Origin: Paenibacillus pasadenensis
GTDB lineage: Bacteria > Bacillota > Bacilli > Paenibacillales > Paenibacillaceae
DNA length: 43,659 bases
Direction of reading: 5' to 3'
Assembly (NCBI RefSeq): GCF_023715725.1
Contig: NZ_JAMBOT010000019.1
Location: forward strand, 1 to 43,659
Shown: one piece after another, positions 22,874 through 32,900 of the stretch
Position numbering within the stretch: the stretch's first letter is position 1
Layout of the letters: each line of letters opens with the position of its first letter
Notes under the pieces: generated by a model
Told to the model about the DNA's origin: nothing
What the model saw: the letters and a program-made list of their open reading frames with translations, nothing else
The model's database searches: none
Program-made: the position numbers and the translations under genes

Positions 22874-24223
22874 TTAGCGGGCCATCTCGGCAAAAGCGGC
22901 CGCCGCTGCTTCCAGCGTGCGGGCGATATCTTCCTCCGTATGGGCGGTTGTCAGGAACCATGCCTCATATTTGGAAGGTGCCAGACAGATGCCGCGATCC
23001 AGCATGAGGCGGAAGAAGCGGGCGAACTGCTCGCCGTCCGTGTCCTGCGCCTGCTCGTAGTTGGTTACCGGATGATTGCAAAAATGTGTGGAAAATGCGC
23101 CGCGAATACGGTTAACCGTCATTGGCACGCCGTAGCGGGACGCCAGATCGGCCAGCCCGTCCGCCAGCCCGGCGGCGAGCCGGTCCATCCGCTCATACAC
23201 GCCTGGCTGCTGGAGCACCTCCAGGCAGGCGATGCCGCTGGCGATGGAAGCCGGGTTGCCGGCCATCGTGCCGGCCTGATAAGCCGGACCGAGCGGAGCG
23301 ACCTGCTCCATAATATCTTTGCGGCCGCCGTATGCGCCGATTGGCAGGCCGCCGCCGATGATTTTGCCGAGCGCCGTCAGATCCGGCTCTATGGCCGCCG
23401 CGTTCGGGAACGCATCGAACGTCTGCGCGCTGCCGTAATGGAAGCGGAAGCCGGTAATGACCTCGTCGTAAATGACCACCGCTCCTGCCTCGCGGGTAAG
23501 ACGGCAAAGCTCCTCGAGGAAACCCGGCTGCGGCATAACCATGCCGAAGTTGCCCACGATCGGCTCGACCATAACGGCTGCCGTTTCCGGTCCCCAACGC
23601 TCCAGCGCTATTTTCAGCGCGTCGACATCGTTAAACGGCACCGTGATGACTTCGCTGGCGATGCTTTGCGGAATGCCTGCGCTGTCGGGGATGCCGAGCG
23701 TGGAAGGACCGGAGCCCGCCGCCACAAGCACGAGATCGGAGTGGCCGTGATAGCAGCCAGCGAATTTGATGATTTTATTGCGGCCGGTATAGGCGCGGGC
23801 GACACGAATCGTCGTCATGACAGCCTCGGTGCCGGAATTGACGAAGCGCACTTTGTCGAGGGAGGGGATTGCGTCTTTCAGCATGCGGGCCATATGGATT
23901 TCTAGCTCGGTCGGCGTGCCGTAAAGCGTGCCGTTTGCGGCGGCGCGGCTGATTGCCTCGGTAATATGAGGATGTGCATGTCCGGTAATGATTGGGCCAT
24001 AGGCGCAAAGATAGTCAATATATTGATTGCCGTCGACATCCCAGAAATAAGCGCCTTGGCCGCGCTTCATAAAAACGGGTGCGCCGCCGCCGACCGCTTT
24101 GAACGAACGGCTCGGGCTGTTGACGCCGCCGACGATATGCTGGAGCGCCTCGCTGTACAGCCGCTCGGACGCGGCCCGGGAGGAGCCTGGTTTGGCAAAG
24201 GAAGTTTCGGATGTATGGGACAT
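22874..24223 (-). CDS. hemL: Glutamate-1-semialdehyde 2,1-aminomutase
   Basis: A 449-residue PLP enzyme that converts glutamate-1-semialdehyde to 5-aminolevulinate in the C5 pathway to haem, sirohaem and corrinoids. Signature stretches are GGVNSPSRSFK (32-42), VNSGTEAVMTTIRVARAYT (128-146), YDEVITGFR with D253, and the PLP lysine K287 in ALGKIIGGGLPIG. Bacilli often carry a second copy (GsaB) outside the hem operon. Here no other hem gene is adjacent, so this may be the GsaB-type paralogue; sequence alone does not decide. AGGAGG lies 9 bases before the ATG. The upstream region is occupied by hairpin array 2. Confidence 0.93.
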   Translation of the reverse strand: MSHTSETSFAKPGSSRAASERLYSEALQHIVGGVNSPSRSFKAVGGGAPVFMKRGQGAYFWDVDGNQYIDYLCAYGPIITGHAHPHITEAISRAAANGTLYGTPTELEIHMARMLKDAIPSLDKVRFVNSGTEAVMTTIRVARAYTGRNKIIKFAGCYHGHSDLVLVAAGSGPSTLGIPDSAGIPQSIASEVITVPFNDVDALKIALERWGPETAAVMVEPIVGNFGMVMPQPGFLEELCRLTREAGAVVIYDEVITGFRFHYGSAQTFDAFPNAAAIEPDLTALGKIIGGGLPIGAYGGRKDIMEQVAPLGPAYQAGTMAGNPASIASGIACLEVLQQPGVYERMDRLAAGLADGLADLASRYGVPMTVNRIRGAFSTHFCNHPVTNYEQAQDTDGEQFARFFRLMLDRGICLAPSKYEAWFLTTAHTEEDIARTLEAAAAAFAEMAR

Positions 24224-24319
24224 TAGGGATGACCTCCTGATCGAAGACTTAGAAAGTTAGAGGATGCGTTTTGGATGATGAAAATTGAAGTGGTGATATA
24301 AAATGCTTCGCGCGGTTAG

Positions 24320-24800
24320 GGCGTTAGACGACCTTACGGAAGGCGCAAAGCGAGCAACCCGCGCCCGTAAGGTCGTCAAACGACCTTAAGGGAGGCGCAA
24401 AGCGAGCAACCCGCGCCCGTAAGGACGTCAAACGCCCTTAAGGGAGGCGAAAAGCGAGCAACCCGCGCCCGTAAGGACGTCAAACGACCTTACGGAAGGC
24501 GCAAAGCGAGCAACCCGCGCCCGTAAGGTCATCAAACGACCTTACGGGAGGCGCAAAGCGAGCAACCCGCGCCCGAAAGGACGTCAAACGACCTTAAGGG
24601 AGGCGCAAAGCGAGCAACCCGCGCCCGTAAGGTCATCAAACGACCTTACGGAAGGCGCAAAGCGAGCAACCCGCGCCCGTAAGGACGTCAAACGACCTTA
24701 CGGGAGGCGAAAAGCGAGCAACCCGCGCCAGTAAGGACGTCAAACGCCCTTACGGGAGACTCAAACCGAGAAACCCGCGCCAATAAGGTTGCCAAAAACC
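24320..24800. repeat. Tandem hairpin array 2 (52-bp period, nine units)
   Basis: Nine units spaced exactly 52 bp (GCAAAG-type anchors at 24345, 24397, 24449 and so on to 24761, the last degenerate). Each unit contains two alternating inverted repeats: CCGTAAGGTCGT/ACGACCTTACGG around CAA (best copies perfect over 12 pairs) and GGCGC/GCGCC around a 14-base loop with AAAGCGAGCAACCC. Copies vary at a few positions such as GGTCGT against GGACGT. The period is not a multiple of 3, so it is not coding. It fills the gap between the aminomutase start and the 3' end of the LCP gene. Confidence 0.94.
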
Positions 24801-24828
24801 CTTAAGCCTCGCGCCACAAGCCTGGAAC

Positions 24829-24867
24829 AATACAGGGAGAGCAGTTAGTTCTGCTCTCCCTGTATTG
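24829..24867. terminator. Long hairpin, possible terminator of the LCP gene
   Basis: AATACAGGGAGAGCAG pairs perfectly with CTGCTCTCCCTGTATT around TTAGTT. It lies 64 bases past the LCP stop on the minus strand. The following sequence (GTTCCAGG) is poor in T, so termination may be weak; the hairpin may instead protect the mRNA end. Confidence 0.6.
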
Positions 24868-24930
24868 GACTACACGGCTAATCGGCGGTGCAAGCCGGGA
24901 TGAAACAGCTCTCAAGCTCCAGCCGCCGCC

Positions 24931-26022
24931 TCACGGCGACTCCGCATTAACCGGACTGCCGGAGTTTTCGCCCGGCGACGGCGATGGGGAAGGAGCGTTT
25001 TTATCCTCCGCCAGCGTTTCCTGCACATACTCGCGAAGCTTGTCCTCGTCAGTAATGGCGAGCACCGATGCGCCGTTCACGCGCTCGTCTGCAAGCAGCT
25101 TGCTCGGCGGGAGCTGTGCGGTGCCGGCATTTTGCAGGCCGAAGCCGAGATAGCCGAGGCGGCGCATATCGTCCGCCGACAGGTTCGTTTCGATGAACGG
25201 GCTGACTTTGCGGATAATCGTGCTCAGCTGCGTGATGTTGCCGAGGTTTTTCATCTTATCGGCGACGGCGCTCAGGAATTTGCGCTGGCGCTCCGTACGC
25301 GTGAAGTCGCTCGTTGCGTCATGGCGGAAGCGCACGTACTGCAGCGCTTGATCGCCGTTCAGCTCCTGATAGCCTTTTTTGAGATTGATGTCGTAACGGT
25401 TGCCGTCGGCGTTGTCGGTGTACTTCATATCCTTTTCGACATCGATGTTGATGCCGCCGATTGCGTCAACCAGCGACTTAAAGCCTTCGAACTCCGTGTA
25501 GACGTAATATTGAATTTCCAAGCCCGTAAGCTCGCTCATCATCTGCATGCTCAGCTTGTAGCCGCCGTATACGATCGCTTCGTTGGCGCGGCCGTGTCCG
25601 TGTCCGGGAATTTGGACCCAGGTGTCGCGCAGCAGCGAGAATAGATGCGCTTTTTTTGTGACGGGATCAATCGACACAATCATCATGGAGTCGGAGCGGG
25701 CCGGTTCATGGGACGTTTTTTTGCCCCTGCCGTCGCCGCCCATAAACAGAATGTTGACACGCTCCGTGCCTTCCCATTCAGGCGGCGCTTCTAGCTGAGT
25801 GTTATTCTCGAATTGATTAAAAATCGATTTATCCGGATCTTTCTCCAGACCGTTTAATGCGTTGTAGTTATCGACAATAAAATAAGCGACAATACCAGCC
25901 ATCAGCAGCACAACGGAAAACAAAACCCACAGCCAAGGGCGGCGTTTTTTGCTTTTCGGAGGCTTAGGCTGAGCGGTTTTGCTTCTGCCCGGCGTTTGAT
26001 GCCGATCTTTTCTGCTTTCCAT
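24931..26022 (-). CDS. LytR-CpsA-Psr family glycopolymer ligase
   Basis: A 363-residue type II membrane protein: basic cytoplasmic N-terminus, one membrane helix (about 30-50), and an extracytoplasmic LCP domain (about 88-245) with ILFMGGDGRG (D97), SDSMMIVSIDP (D111), LFSLLRDTWV (R132, D133) and LQYVRFRHDATSDFTRTERQ. These Asp/Arg residues bind the pyrophosphate of lipid-linked polymers. LCP enzymes attach teichoic acids or capsular polymers to peptidoglycan; which polymer is not shown. The C-terminus is a Pro/Ser-rich tail (PSPSPSP). The ATG follows AAGGGAG at a rather long distance (about 13 bases). Confidence 0.92.
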   Translation of the reverse strand: MESRKDRHQTPGRSKTAQPKPPKSKKRRPWLWVLFSVVLLMAGIVAYFIVDNYNALNGLEKDPDKSIFNQFENNTQLEAPPEWEGTERVNILFMGGDGRGKKTSHEPARSDSMMIVSIDPVTKKAHLFSLLRDTWVQIPGHGHGRANEAIVYGGYKLSMQMMSELTGLEIQYYVYTEFEGFKSLVDAIGGINIDVEKDMKYTDNADGNRYDINLKKGYQELNGDQALQYVRFRHDATSDFTRTERQRKFLSAVADKMKNLGNITQLSTIIRKVSPFIETNLSADDMRRLGYLGFGLQNAGTAQLPPSKLLADERVNGASVLAITDEDKLREYVQETLAEDKNAPSPSPSPGENSGSPVNAESP

Positions 26023-26321
26023 CCGGCAGTAAAATCTCCCTTCACTATCTGTGATGATTCCTTGTGTAAATCGGCATCATCCATACCATCATGAACATTT
26101 TGCGGTAAATATCTATAAATAGAGCATTGCCGGGAAACTGCACGCTCATCCGGCCCGATCAGCCGCAAACGGCGAAAACCCCTGTCGCTTGCTTCCCCAA
26201 GCTGTCGTAACATATCATAAAATTATAAATCCGGGGTGGGCATGGCGCAAGCTTTGCCGCAGGAAGAGGAATTTCGCTTCCATTTCCCGGGAAATGTCGA
26301 GAGACCTGAAAGGAGCCAGTC

Positions 26322-27551
26322 ATGACTAACATGCCGGCTATAGAGGTGCGTGATCTGCGCAAGCAGTTTCACGTTCAAAAAAATAGGGAGGGGCTGTCCG
26401 GAGCCCTCAAAGATTTGTTCAAACGGGAATATCGCGAGGTTATGGCGGTCAAAGATATTTCCTTTGAGATTCCCCAAGGGGAGATATGCGGTTACATCGG
26501 TGAGAACGGGGCGGGCAAATCAACCACGATTAAAATGCTGACCGGCATTCTGGTGCCTACGGCCGGACATTTGCGGGTGAATGGATTTGTTCCGCATAAG
26601 GACCGCGAAAAATTTGTCGGCGGCATCGGCGTTGTTTTCGGCCAGCGGTCGCAGCTTTGGTGGGATATCGGCGTTATCGAATCTTTTCAGCTGCTGCGAA
26701 AGGTATATCGTGTGCCTGAGGAGGATTACCGCAAACGGTTGGACGAGCTGGTAGAGCGGCTGCAGCTTGGCGAGCTGCTCAATCGTCCCGTGCGCAAGCT
26801 CAGCCTCGGCCAGCGGATGCGCTGCGAAATTGTCGCCAGTCTGCTGCATAATCCTTCAATTCTGTTCCTTGATGAGCCGACGATCGGCCTCGACATTGTT
26901 GTTAAGACGGAAATCCGCGATTTCCTCAAAACGCTTAACCGCGAGCAGGGAACAACGATTTTGCTGACAACGCATGACCTGCAGGATATCGAAGCGCTGT
27001 GCACCCGCGTTATTATGCTGGATGACGGACGCATCATTTACGACGGCGGGCTGGACGAGCTGAAAAACCGCTGGAGCCGTGGCCGCGAGATTGTATTCCA
27101 GTTCGGCGACCGGATCAAAACCGGGCAGCTGGCGGAGCTGACGGCGGGGCTTCCAGGCGTAACCTGGCGCGCAGACAACGACGTTACGGCGTCCATGTGG
27201 CTGCCCAATGAAGTGAAGGTGGCCGATGCGCTGGCACGGGTCGTTGGCGAAACCCGGCTCGATATTCGCGATATGAAAATTGTCGAAACGAATACGGACG
27301 ATATCGTCCGCGAAATTTATCAATCCGGGGACGCCGCGTCGCCGGGCAAAACGCGTGCTGCCGAGCTGGCGGTCGAAACAGAGGAAGTGACAGCTCCAAC
27401 GCAGACAGCCGATGCTTCGGAAGAGACCGCTTCTGCGCCTGCGGCCAGCAGCTCCGCTTCCACCGGCAGTGAAACAGCTTCCGCGACCGATAAAGCCGGA
27501 AGCGACAACGAAGCGGCCCTGCAAGGGAAGGAGCCGATTCAACGTGGCTAG
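26322..27551 (+). CDS. ABC-2 type exporter, ATPase
   Basis: A 409-residue cytoplasmic ATPase of the COG4586-like group. It has Walker A GENGAGKST (60-68), a Q-loop region VVFGQRSQLWWD, signature LSLGQ (160-164) and Walker B LFLDEPTIGLD (181-191). After the ATPase and accessory region (about 1-345) comes a tail of about 60 residues rich in Ala, Ser, Thr and Glu that is unusual for the family and looks disordered. AAAGGAG precedes the ATG by 8 bases. It overlaps the first permease by 8 bases, so the three genes form one transporter operon. Substrate unknown. The 299 bases upstream hold no gene and only AT-rich stretches near 26205-26230 that might be promoter. Confidence 0.92.
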   Translation: MTNMPAIEVRDLRKQFHVQKNREGLSGALKDLFKREYREVMAVKDISFEIPQGEICGYIGENGAGKSTTIKMLTGILVPTAGHLRVNGFVPHKDREKFVGGIGVVFGQRSQLWWDIGVIESFQLLRKVYRVPEEDYRKRLDELVERLQLGELLNRPVRKLSLGQRMRCEIVASLLHNPSILFLDEPTIGLDIVVKTEIRDFLKTLNREQGTTILLTTHDLQDIEALCTRVIMLDDGRIIYDGGLDELKNRWSRGREIVFQFGDRIKTGQLAELTAGLPGVTWRADNDVTASMWLPNEVKVADALARVVGETRLDIRDMKIVETNTDDIVREIYQSGDAASPGKTRAAELAVETEEVTAPTQTADASEETASAPAASSSASTGSETASATDKAGSDNEAALQGKEPIQRG

Positions 27552-28338
27552 CGCTTATGTGGATCTGATCCGCATCCGGTTTCTGATGATGCTCGCCTAC
27601 CGCGTCAATTATTACAGCGGGATTATTATTTATGCGATTAATATTGGGGCGTATTACTTTCTGTGGGGAGCCATTTACGGAGATCAGACGTCGCTTGCCG
27701 GCTTCACGATCGGACAGATGACAACCTATGTCGCCGTATCCTGGATGGCGCGGGCGTTCTATTTTAACAATCTGGACCGGGAGATCAGCAACGAGATTCG
27801 TGACGGCAGCGTCGCCATTCAGATGATCCGTCCCTATAACTACCTCGTCGTCAAAATGATGCAGGGGTTCGGGGAGGGGTTGTTCCGTTTTCTGCTCTTT
27901 ATGATTCCCGGCATGGTCTTGGCGTGCCTGCTGTTTCCGGTTCGCCTGCCGACTGACCCCGCCACCTGGGCGGTTTATCTGGTAATGCTCTTTTTTGCAT
28001 TCCTGATTAACTCTCAAATCAATATTTTAACGGGACTGGCCGCATTTTTCGTGGAGAGCAGCGAGGGCATGATGAGGCTGAAGCGGGTGGCGGTGGATCT
28101 TTTCTCCGGCGTTATATTGCCCATCAGCTTTTTCCCGGGCTGGCTCGGCGAGTCGATGAAATGGCTGCCGTTTCAGGCCATCACGTATTTGCCAAGCTCC
28201 GTATTCACGGGGCGGACTCCGGCCAGCGAAATACCGGGCGTGCTCGGCATTCAGCTGCTCTGGTTCGCCGTTCTGCTGATCCCGATTGCGCTCGTCTGGC
28301 GCGCGGCGCGGCGCCGGCTGTTCGTACAGGGAGGTTGA
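27544..28338 (+). CDS. ABC-2 type exporter, permease 1
   Basis: A 264-residue membrane protein with about six hydrophobic segments, of the COG4587 (DUF990-like) permease type: RFLMMLAYRVNYYSGIIIYA, TTYVAVSWMARAFYFNNLDR, EIRDGSVAIQMIRPYNY and VILPISFFPGW. The GTG at 27544 is preferred because GAAGGAG lies about 10 bases upstream and it overlaps the ATPase stop by 8 bases; the frame is open further upstream inside the ATPase tail. It pairs with permease 2 to form the transmembrane pore. Confidence 0.88.
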   Translation: MASAYVDLIRIRFLMMLAYRVNYYSGIIIYAINIGAYYFLWGAIYGDQTSLAGFTIGQMTTYVAVSWMARAFYFNNLDREISNEIRDGSVAIQMIRPYNYLVVKMMQGFGEGLFRFLLFMIPGMVLACLLFPVRLPTDPATWAVYLVMLFFAFLINSQINILTGLAAFFVESSEGMMRLKRVAVDLFSGVILPISFFPGWLGESMKWLPFQAITYLPSSVFTGRTPASEIPGVLGIQLLWFAVLLIPIALVWRAARRRLFVQGG

Positions 28339-28339
28339 C

Positions 28340-29140
28340 ATGAACATTCGATTTTATGCGTCCCTATTTTGGGATTACTTTAAAAACTATGCCAAAACAA
28401 AGCTGACCTACCGGGCCGATTTCTGGATTGAGCTGCTGGCCGATCTTAGCTTTCAGGCGCTCAATCTGATCTTCATTCTGATCGTATTCCAGCATACGCC
28501 GACCTTGGGCGGCTGGAGCGAGGCGGAAGTTATATTTGTTTACGGCTTTTTCATGATTCCGTTCGGCATTTTTGGCACGTTTTTCAACCTGTGGAGCTTC
28601 AGCGAGCGCTACATTACAAAAGGGGAAATGGACCGCGTCCTGACCCGGCCTGCTCATAACTGGATCCAGGTTACGCTGGAAAATATGGACCCGCCTTCGC
28701 TGATCGGTTCCCTGGCCGGCGTAATTATCATGGTCGCCTGCTGGATTGAGCTTGGCCTGCCGCTGGAATTCTGGGACATTCCGATCATGATCGTACTCAT
28801 CATCGGGGCGGTGTTAGTGTACGCCGGTTTGTACACGGCCTTGACGGCAATCGCATTTTACTCGGATGCGCCGACCGGCATTTTGCCGCTCATGTACAAC
28901 ATTCAGAACTACGGCCGCTATCCCATCAACATTTATAACAAAGTGATCCGTTTTGTGCTGACCTGGCTGATCCCGTTTGCTTTTGTCGGCGTCATCCCGG
29001 CCTCGTATTTCCTTGGAGATCACGGCGACGGACTTGGACAGCTCGCGCTGCTGACACCGGTGATGGGCATCGTGTTCATGACGCTGGGCATGCTGGTGTG
29101 GAACCATGGCGTGAAAAGGTACCGTGGAGCAGGTTCGTAG
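28340..29140 (+). CDS. ABC-2 type exporter, permease 2
   Basis: A 266-residue membrane protein with about six hydrophobic segments, of the COG3694-like type: KTKLTYRADFWIELLADLSF, FGTFFNLWSFSERYITKGEM, DRVLTRPAHNWIQ and YNIQNYGRYPINIYNKVIRF. The ATG lies one base after the stop of permease 1, with GGGAGG 6 bases before it. The combination ATPase, COG4587, COG3694 is a conserved trio in Firmicutes; its cargo is not established. Confidence 0.88.
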   Translation: MNIRFYASLFWDYFKNYAKTKLTYRADFWIELLADLSFQALNLIFILIVFQHTPTLGGWSEAEVIFVYGFFMIPFGIFGTFFNLWSFSERYITKGEMDRVLTRPAHNWIQVTLENMDPPSLIGSLAGVIIMVACWIELGLPLEFWDIPIMIVLIIGAVLVYAGLYTALTAIAFYSDAPTGILPLMYNIQNYGRYPINIYNKVIRFVLTWLIPFAFVGVIPASYFLGDHGDGLGQLALLTPVMGIVFMTLGMLVWNHGVKRYRGAGS

Positions 29141-29186
29141 GGCGAAGCTGTATTGGAGCTGTATTTTCTCGAAAGGAAGTTTTGGC

Positions 29187-29654
29187 ATGTCGAATGTTAC
29201 AATTGGCGCCCCGGCTCCCGACTTTACGCTCCCTGCATCGGGAGCGGACAAGCCGGAGGTATCGCTTTCCGATTACCTGGGGCGCAAGATCATCCTTTAT
29301 TTTTATCCGAAAAACAACACCACTGCCTGCACAAAGGAATCCTGCGACTTCCGCGATGCGGAGCCGGATTTTCGCAATGCTAACGCGATTGTGCTTGGTA
29401 TCAGCACGGACGGCGTCAAGTCGCACGGCAATTTCCGGGCCAAACACAGCCTGCCGTTTCCGCTGCTGTCGGACACAGAGCATAAGGTTGCGGAGCTGTA
29501 CGGCGTCTGGCAGCTGAAAAAGCTGTATGGACGGGAGTATATGGGTGTCGTCCGCTCTACCTTTTTAATTGATGAAAAAGGCCGGCTCGTTAAGGAATGG
29601 CGCGGCGTCAAAGTGGCGGGCCATGCCGAGGCGGTGCTCGCCAGTCTGAATTAA
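29187..29654 (+). CDS. bcp: Thiol peroxidase of the BCP/PrxQ type
   Basis: A 155-residue peroxiredoxin that reduces hydroperoxides using thioredoxin. It has GAPAPDFTLPAS at the N-terminus, the active-site stretch FYPKNNTTACTKESCDFRD with peroxidatic C48 and resolving C53 five residues later, FRAKHSLPFPLLSD and VVRSTFLIDEKG. The family usually reads TPGCTKEAC; here TTACTKESC, a mild variant. GAAAGGAAG about 8 bases upstream supports the ATG at 29187. It stands 46 bases after the exporter and may be read with it, and is followed by a terminator. Confidence 0.94.
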   Translation: MSNVTIGAPAPDFTLPASGADKPEVSLSDYLGRKIILYFYPKNNTTACTKESCDFRDAEPDFRNANAIVLGISTDGVKSHGNFRAKHSLPFPLLSDTEHKVAELYGVWQLKKLYGREYMGVVRSTFLIDEKGRLVKEWRGVKVAGHAEAVLASLN

Positions 29655-29710
29655 AGCGGCACGCCGGACTACCGATAATCAAATACCGCATCGCTTGGCG
29701 GTGCAACCAA

Positions 29711-29738
29711 AGAGGAGGGCTGCGGCCCTCTTTTTTTT
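29711..29738 (+). terminator. Terminator after bcp
   Basis: GAGGGC (29715-29720) pairs with GCCCTC (29725-29730) around TGCG, followed by eight T. Confidence 0.93.
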
Positions 29739-29907
29739 ATGAGCAATGGCGAAACACTGTATCTTTTAGACTATAATTCTGGATTTTTTTACTAAATTTG
29801 AATCATGGGAAACAATTTTCAGAAGATTTATGATTGATCTCGAAAGGTCAAATAGATATGGGGCTGCCGCATAGCGCGAGAAAAGGAGGAGGAAGAACGG
29901 ATATTAA

Positions 29908-29921
29908 TGAAACCGCTTACC
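29908..29921. promoter_or_regulatory. cre-like sequence before the GH2-GH53 gene
   Basis: TGAAACCGCTTACC matches the CcpA consensus at 12 of 14 positions, 26 bases before the gene. A TATAAT lies at 29772-29777 without a good -35. The rest of 29739-29947 shows only an AT-rich leader with several GGAGG-like runs. Confidence 0.35.
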
Positions 29922-29947
29922 TTATCTGTTAAAATTAAAGGAGGTTA

Positions 29948-32900
29948 ATGGGTGTGAAAAGGTCCTTTTCTCTTATTGCGATTATCATGTTGTTATGGAC
30001 ATTTGCGGCTCCAATTGCCCCGTCAACTACAGCATGGGCGGAAGCGGAGGCTCCTTCGGTCATTCAGGATACGGAAACGGGAACAGGAGTTGGCGAATTC
30101 AACTATGTCGGCAGCTGGCAGTCGGATTACGCCGATCATTGGAGCAACTCGTCAGGCGCTTACTTTGAGTTCAAGTTTGACGGCACGCAAATCGCAATTA
30201 AAGGAGCAAAGGATTGGAAACACGGCATTGCCGCGATTTCCATTGACGGCGGGACGGAGACGAGCGTAGATCTGTACGCAGCCGCGCGCGAGACGGTGAC
30301 GTACTTCACGTCGTCCGTGCTTGCGCCTGGCCAGCATACGGTCAAAGTCAGGGTAACAGGAACGAAAAACAACGCGTCGTCCGGCACGTTCATCCCGGTG
30401 GACAGCGTGTCCGTTACGAACGACATCCCGCCGCAAACGTTCGCTACGGTGGAGAACAGCGTGTATGGAACCGGCAGCGGCCAGTTTGAATATACAGGCT
30501 CCTGGCAGAGCGGTTCCTCCGACCATTGGAGCAAAACGACTGATGCTTCCTTTACGTTCCGATTCGAAGGAAGGGCGGTTGAGCTGATCGGCGCCAAAGG
30601 CCCTGCACATGGGATTGCCGAGATTTCCATCGACGGAGGGGCGGAGGTAACGGTGGATCTTTACGCCGCCGCGCGCAAAACAGTAACGTATTTCAAATCA
30701 CCTGATTTGGCTTGGGGGTCTCACATGGTTAAAGTACGGGTTACCGGAACGAAAAACAATCTCGCTACGGATACAAACGTCGTGGTGGACAAGGCCAAGG
30801 TCAACATCACGCCTGCGGCTCCAGAGCCGGTGGAATATGCGCCTCCGGTTACGGATCACCGGACGCTGAGCTTCAACAACAGCTGGAAGTTTTACCGGGG
30901 GAATAAGCCTGGAGCCGAGGCGGTTGATTTTGATGATTTTACATGGGAGGATGTAACGCTGCCTCATTCCGCTATGCTGGAAAAGGCGGATGTGAGCGAC
31001 TCCTACCAGGGAATTTCATGGTACCGCCGGCACTTCTTCGTGGACGGAGCGTACAGCGGCAAAAAAGTATTCATCGAATTTGAAGGCGTCATGCAAAAAG
31101 CGGACGTGTATGTAAACGGCAATCTGCTCGCGACGCACTACGGCGGTTACCTGCCTTTCACGGTGGATGTTACGGATGCGATTACCTACGGCGGGACCGA
31201 CAACATCATTGCCGTCAAAGCCGACAATACGAATAATGCCGACATTCCTCCGGGAAGGGGGCAGGACAGTCTGGACTTCCTGTACCAGGGCGGCATTTAT
31301 CGGGATGTGCGGATGAACATCATGAATAAGCTGCATATCACCGATCCGGTCTATGCGAATAAACCGGGCGGGGGAGGCGTGTTTGTCACATCCGGCAATG
31401 TAAGCGCCTCCTCCGCGGCAATTCAGGTGAAAACGCATGTCCTTAACGAAACGGCAGCCTCTCAAACTACTCAGGTGCTTACTACAATCGTCGACAAGGA
31501 CAATAACGTCGTCGCGCAAAATACGAGCGCCGCTCAAGCGCTGGCAGCCGGCAGCGACGTAACGATTACGCAGAGCCTTACGGTAAACAATCCGCAGCTG
31601 TGGTCGCCGGACTCTCCTTATTTGTATAAAGTGCATTCGGTCGTGCTGAAGGACGGCCAGCCCGTTGATAGTAAAACGACGAATACGGGCATCCGCTCCA
31701 TCGAATTCTCTCATGAAGGCGGCCTGATTTTGAACGGGCAGCGTTTTAAAGGGATGGGCACGAACCACCATCAGGCTTACCCGTACCTTGGCAACGCCGT
31801 GTCCAACGAAGGGCAGTACCGCGAGGCCGTGAAGCTGAAGGAGGCCGGCTTCCAGTATGTGCGCACCTCTCATTATCCGGTTGACCCGGCGTTCCTTGCA
31901 GCATGCGACGAGCTTGGCCTGATGGTGCTGGAAAGCATTTCGGGCTGGCAGTATTTTGGCGGAGAGACGTTCCAGAACCGCTCCTATCAGGAGATTCGCG
32001 ACATGATCCGCAGGGACCGCAACCATCCTTCGATCATTGCCTGGGAAGCCTCGCTTAATGAATCGTACATGACGGAGACGTTTGCGCAAAATGCAGTGAA
32101 TATCGTGCATCAGGAGTATCCGGGCGGTTATGCGGCAGGCTGGCAGTTCGGCTATCTGTACGATGTTTTCATCGGCGCCGCGCAGCATGGAATCCGCAAC
32201 ACAGACAGTACAAAACCGATTATTATCAGCGAATACGGCGACTGGGAGTTCGGCGGCGCGAACAGCACAAGCCGCGTAGCCCGCGCGGACGGGGAGGCGG
32301 CGATGCTGCAGCAGGCGGCCAACTTCCAGGAGGCGCTCAACCTCAACCGGAGCAAGTCATGGTTTACGGTGGACGGGCAATGGGTGTCGATCGACTATAA
32401 CAACGGCTTCAGCGTTTCTCCGCAGCAGTCCGGCGTCTACGATCTGTTCCGGCTGCCGAAATTCTCGAAATACCTGTATGAAAGCCAGCGGGACCCCAAT
32501 CTGCTCATTCCAGGCATCGATTCCGGCCCGATGGTGAAAATTGCGAACAACTGGACAAGCTCTTCTCCGACCGATGTGAAGGTGTACAGCAACGCCGAAC
32601 AGGTTGAGCTTTATGTAAACGGCACCAAAATCGCCACAAAAAGCCCGGACACCGATAACAAATCGGTCTATCTGAAACATGCTCCATTTACGTTTAGCGG
32701 GGTAGCGTTCCAGGCGGGCACGCTGATGGCAAAAGCTTTAATCGGCGGCCAAGTCGTGGCAACCGATACGGTCAAAACTCCGGGCGCGCCGGCGCGCATC
32801 GAGCTGGAAATGGAGACCTCGAACAAAGCGCTCACGGCAAACGGGGCGGACGCGGTGTTCGTTTACGCCAAAGTTGTTGATGCCAACGGAACCGTCGTCC

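Noticed and set aside
22850..23905. 351-codon + frame opposite the aminomutase
   Set aside because: Antisense to a clearly recognised enzyme gene; typical high-GC shadow frame.
21571..24800. Arrays 1 and 2 as CRISPR arrays
   Set aside because: Units are directly adjacent with near-identical linkers, so there are no unique spacers.
26040..26321. Possible riboswitch before the ABC exporter
   Set aside because: Some hairpins occur, but no conserved aptamer core (c-di-GMP, SAM, TPP and others) could be recognised.
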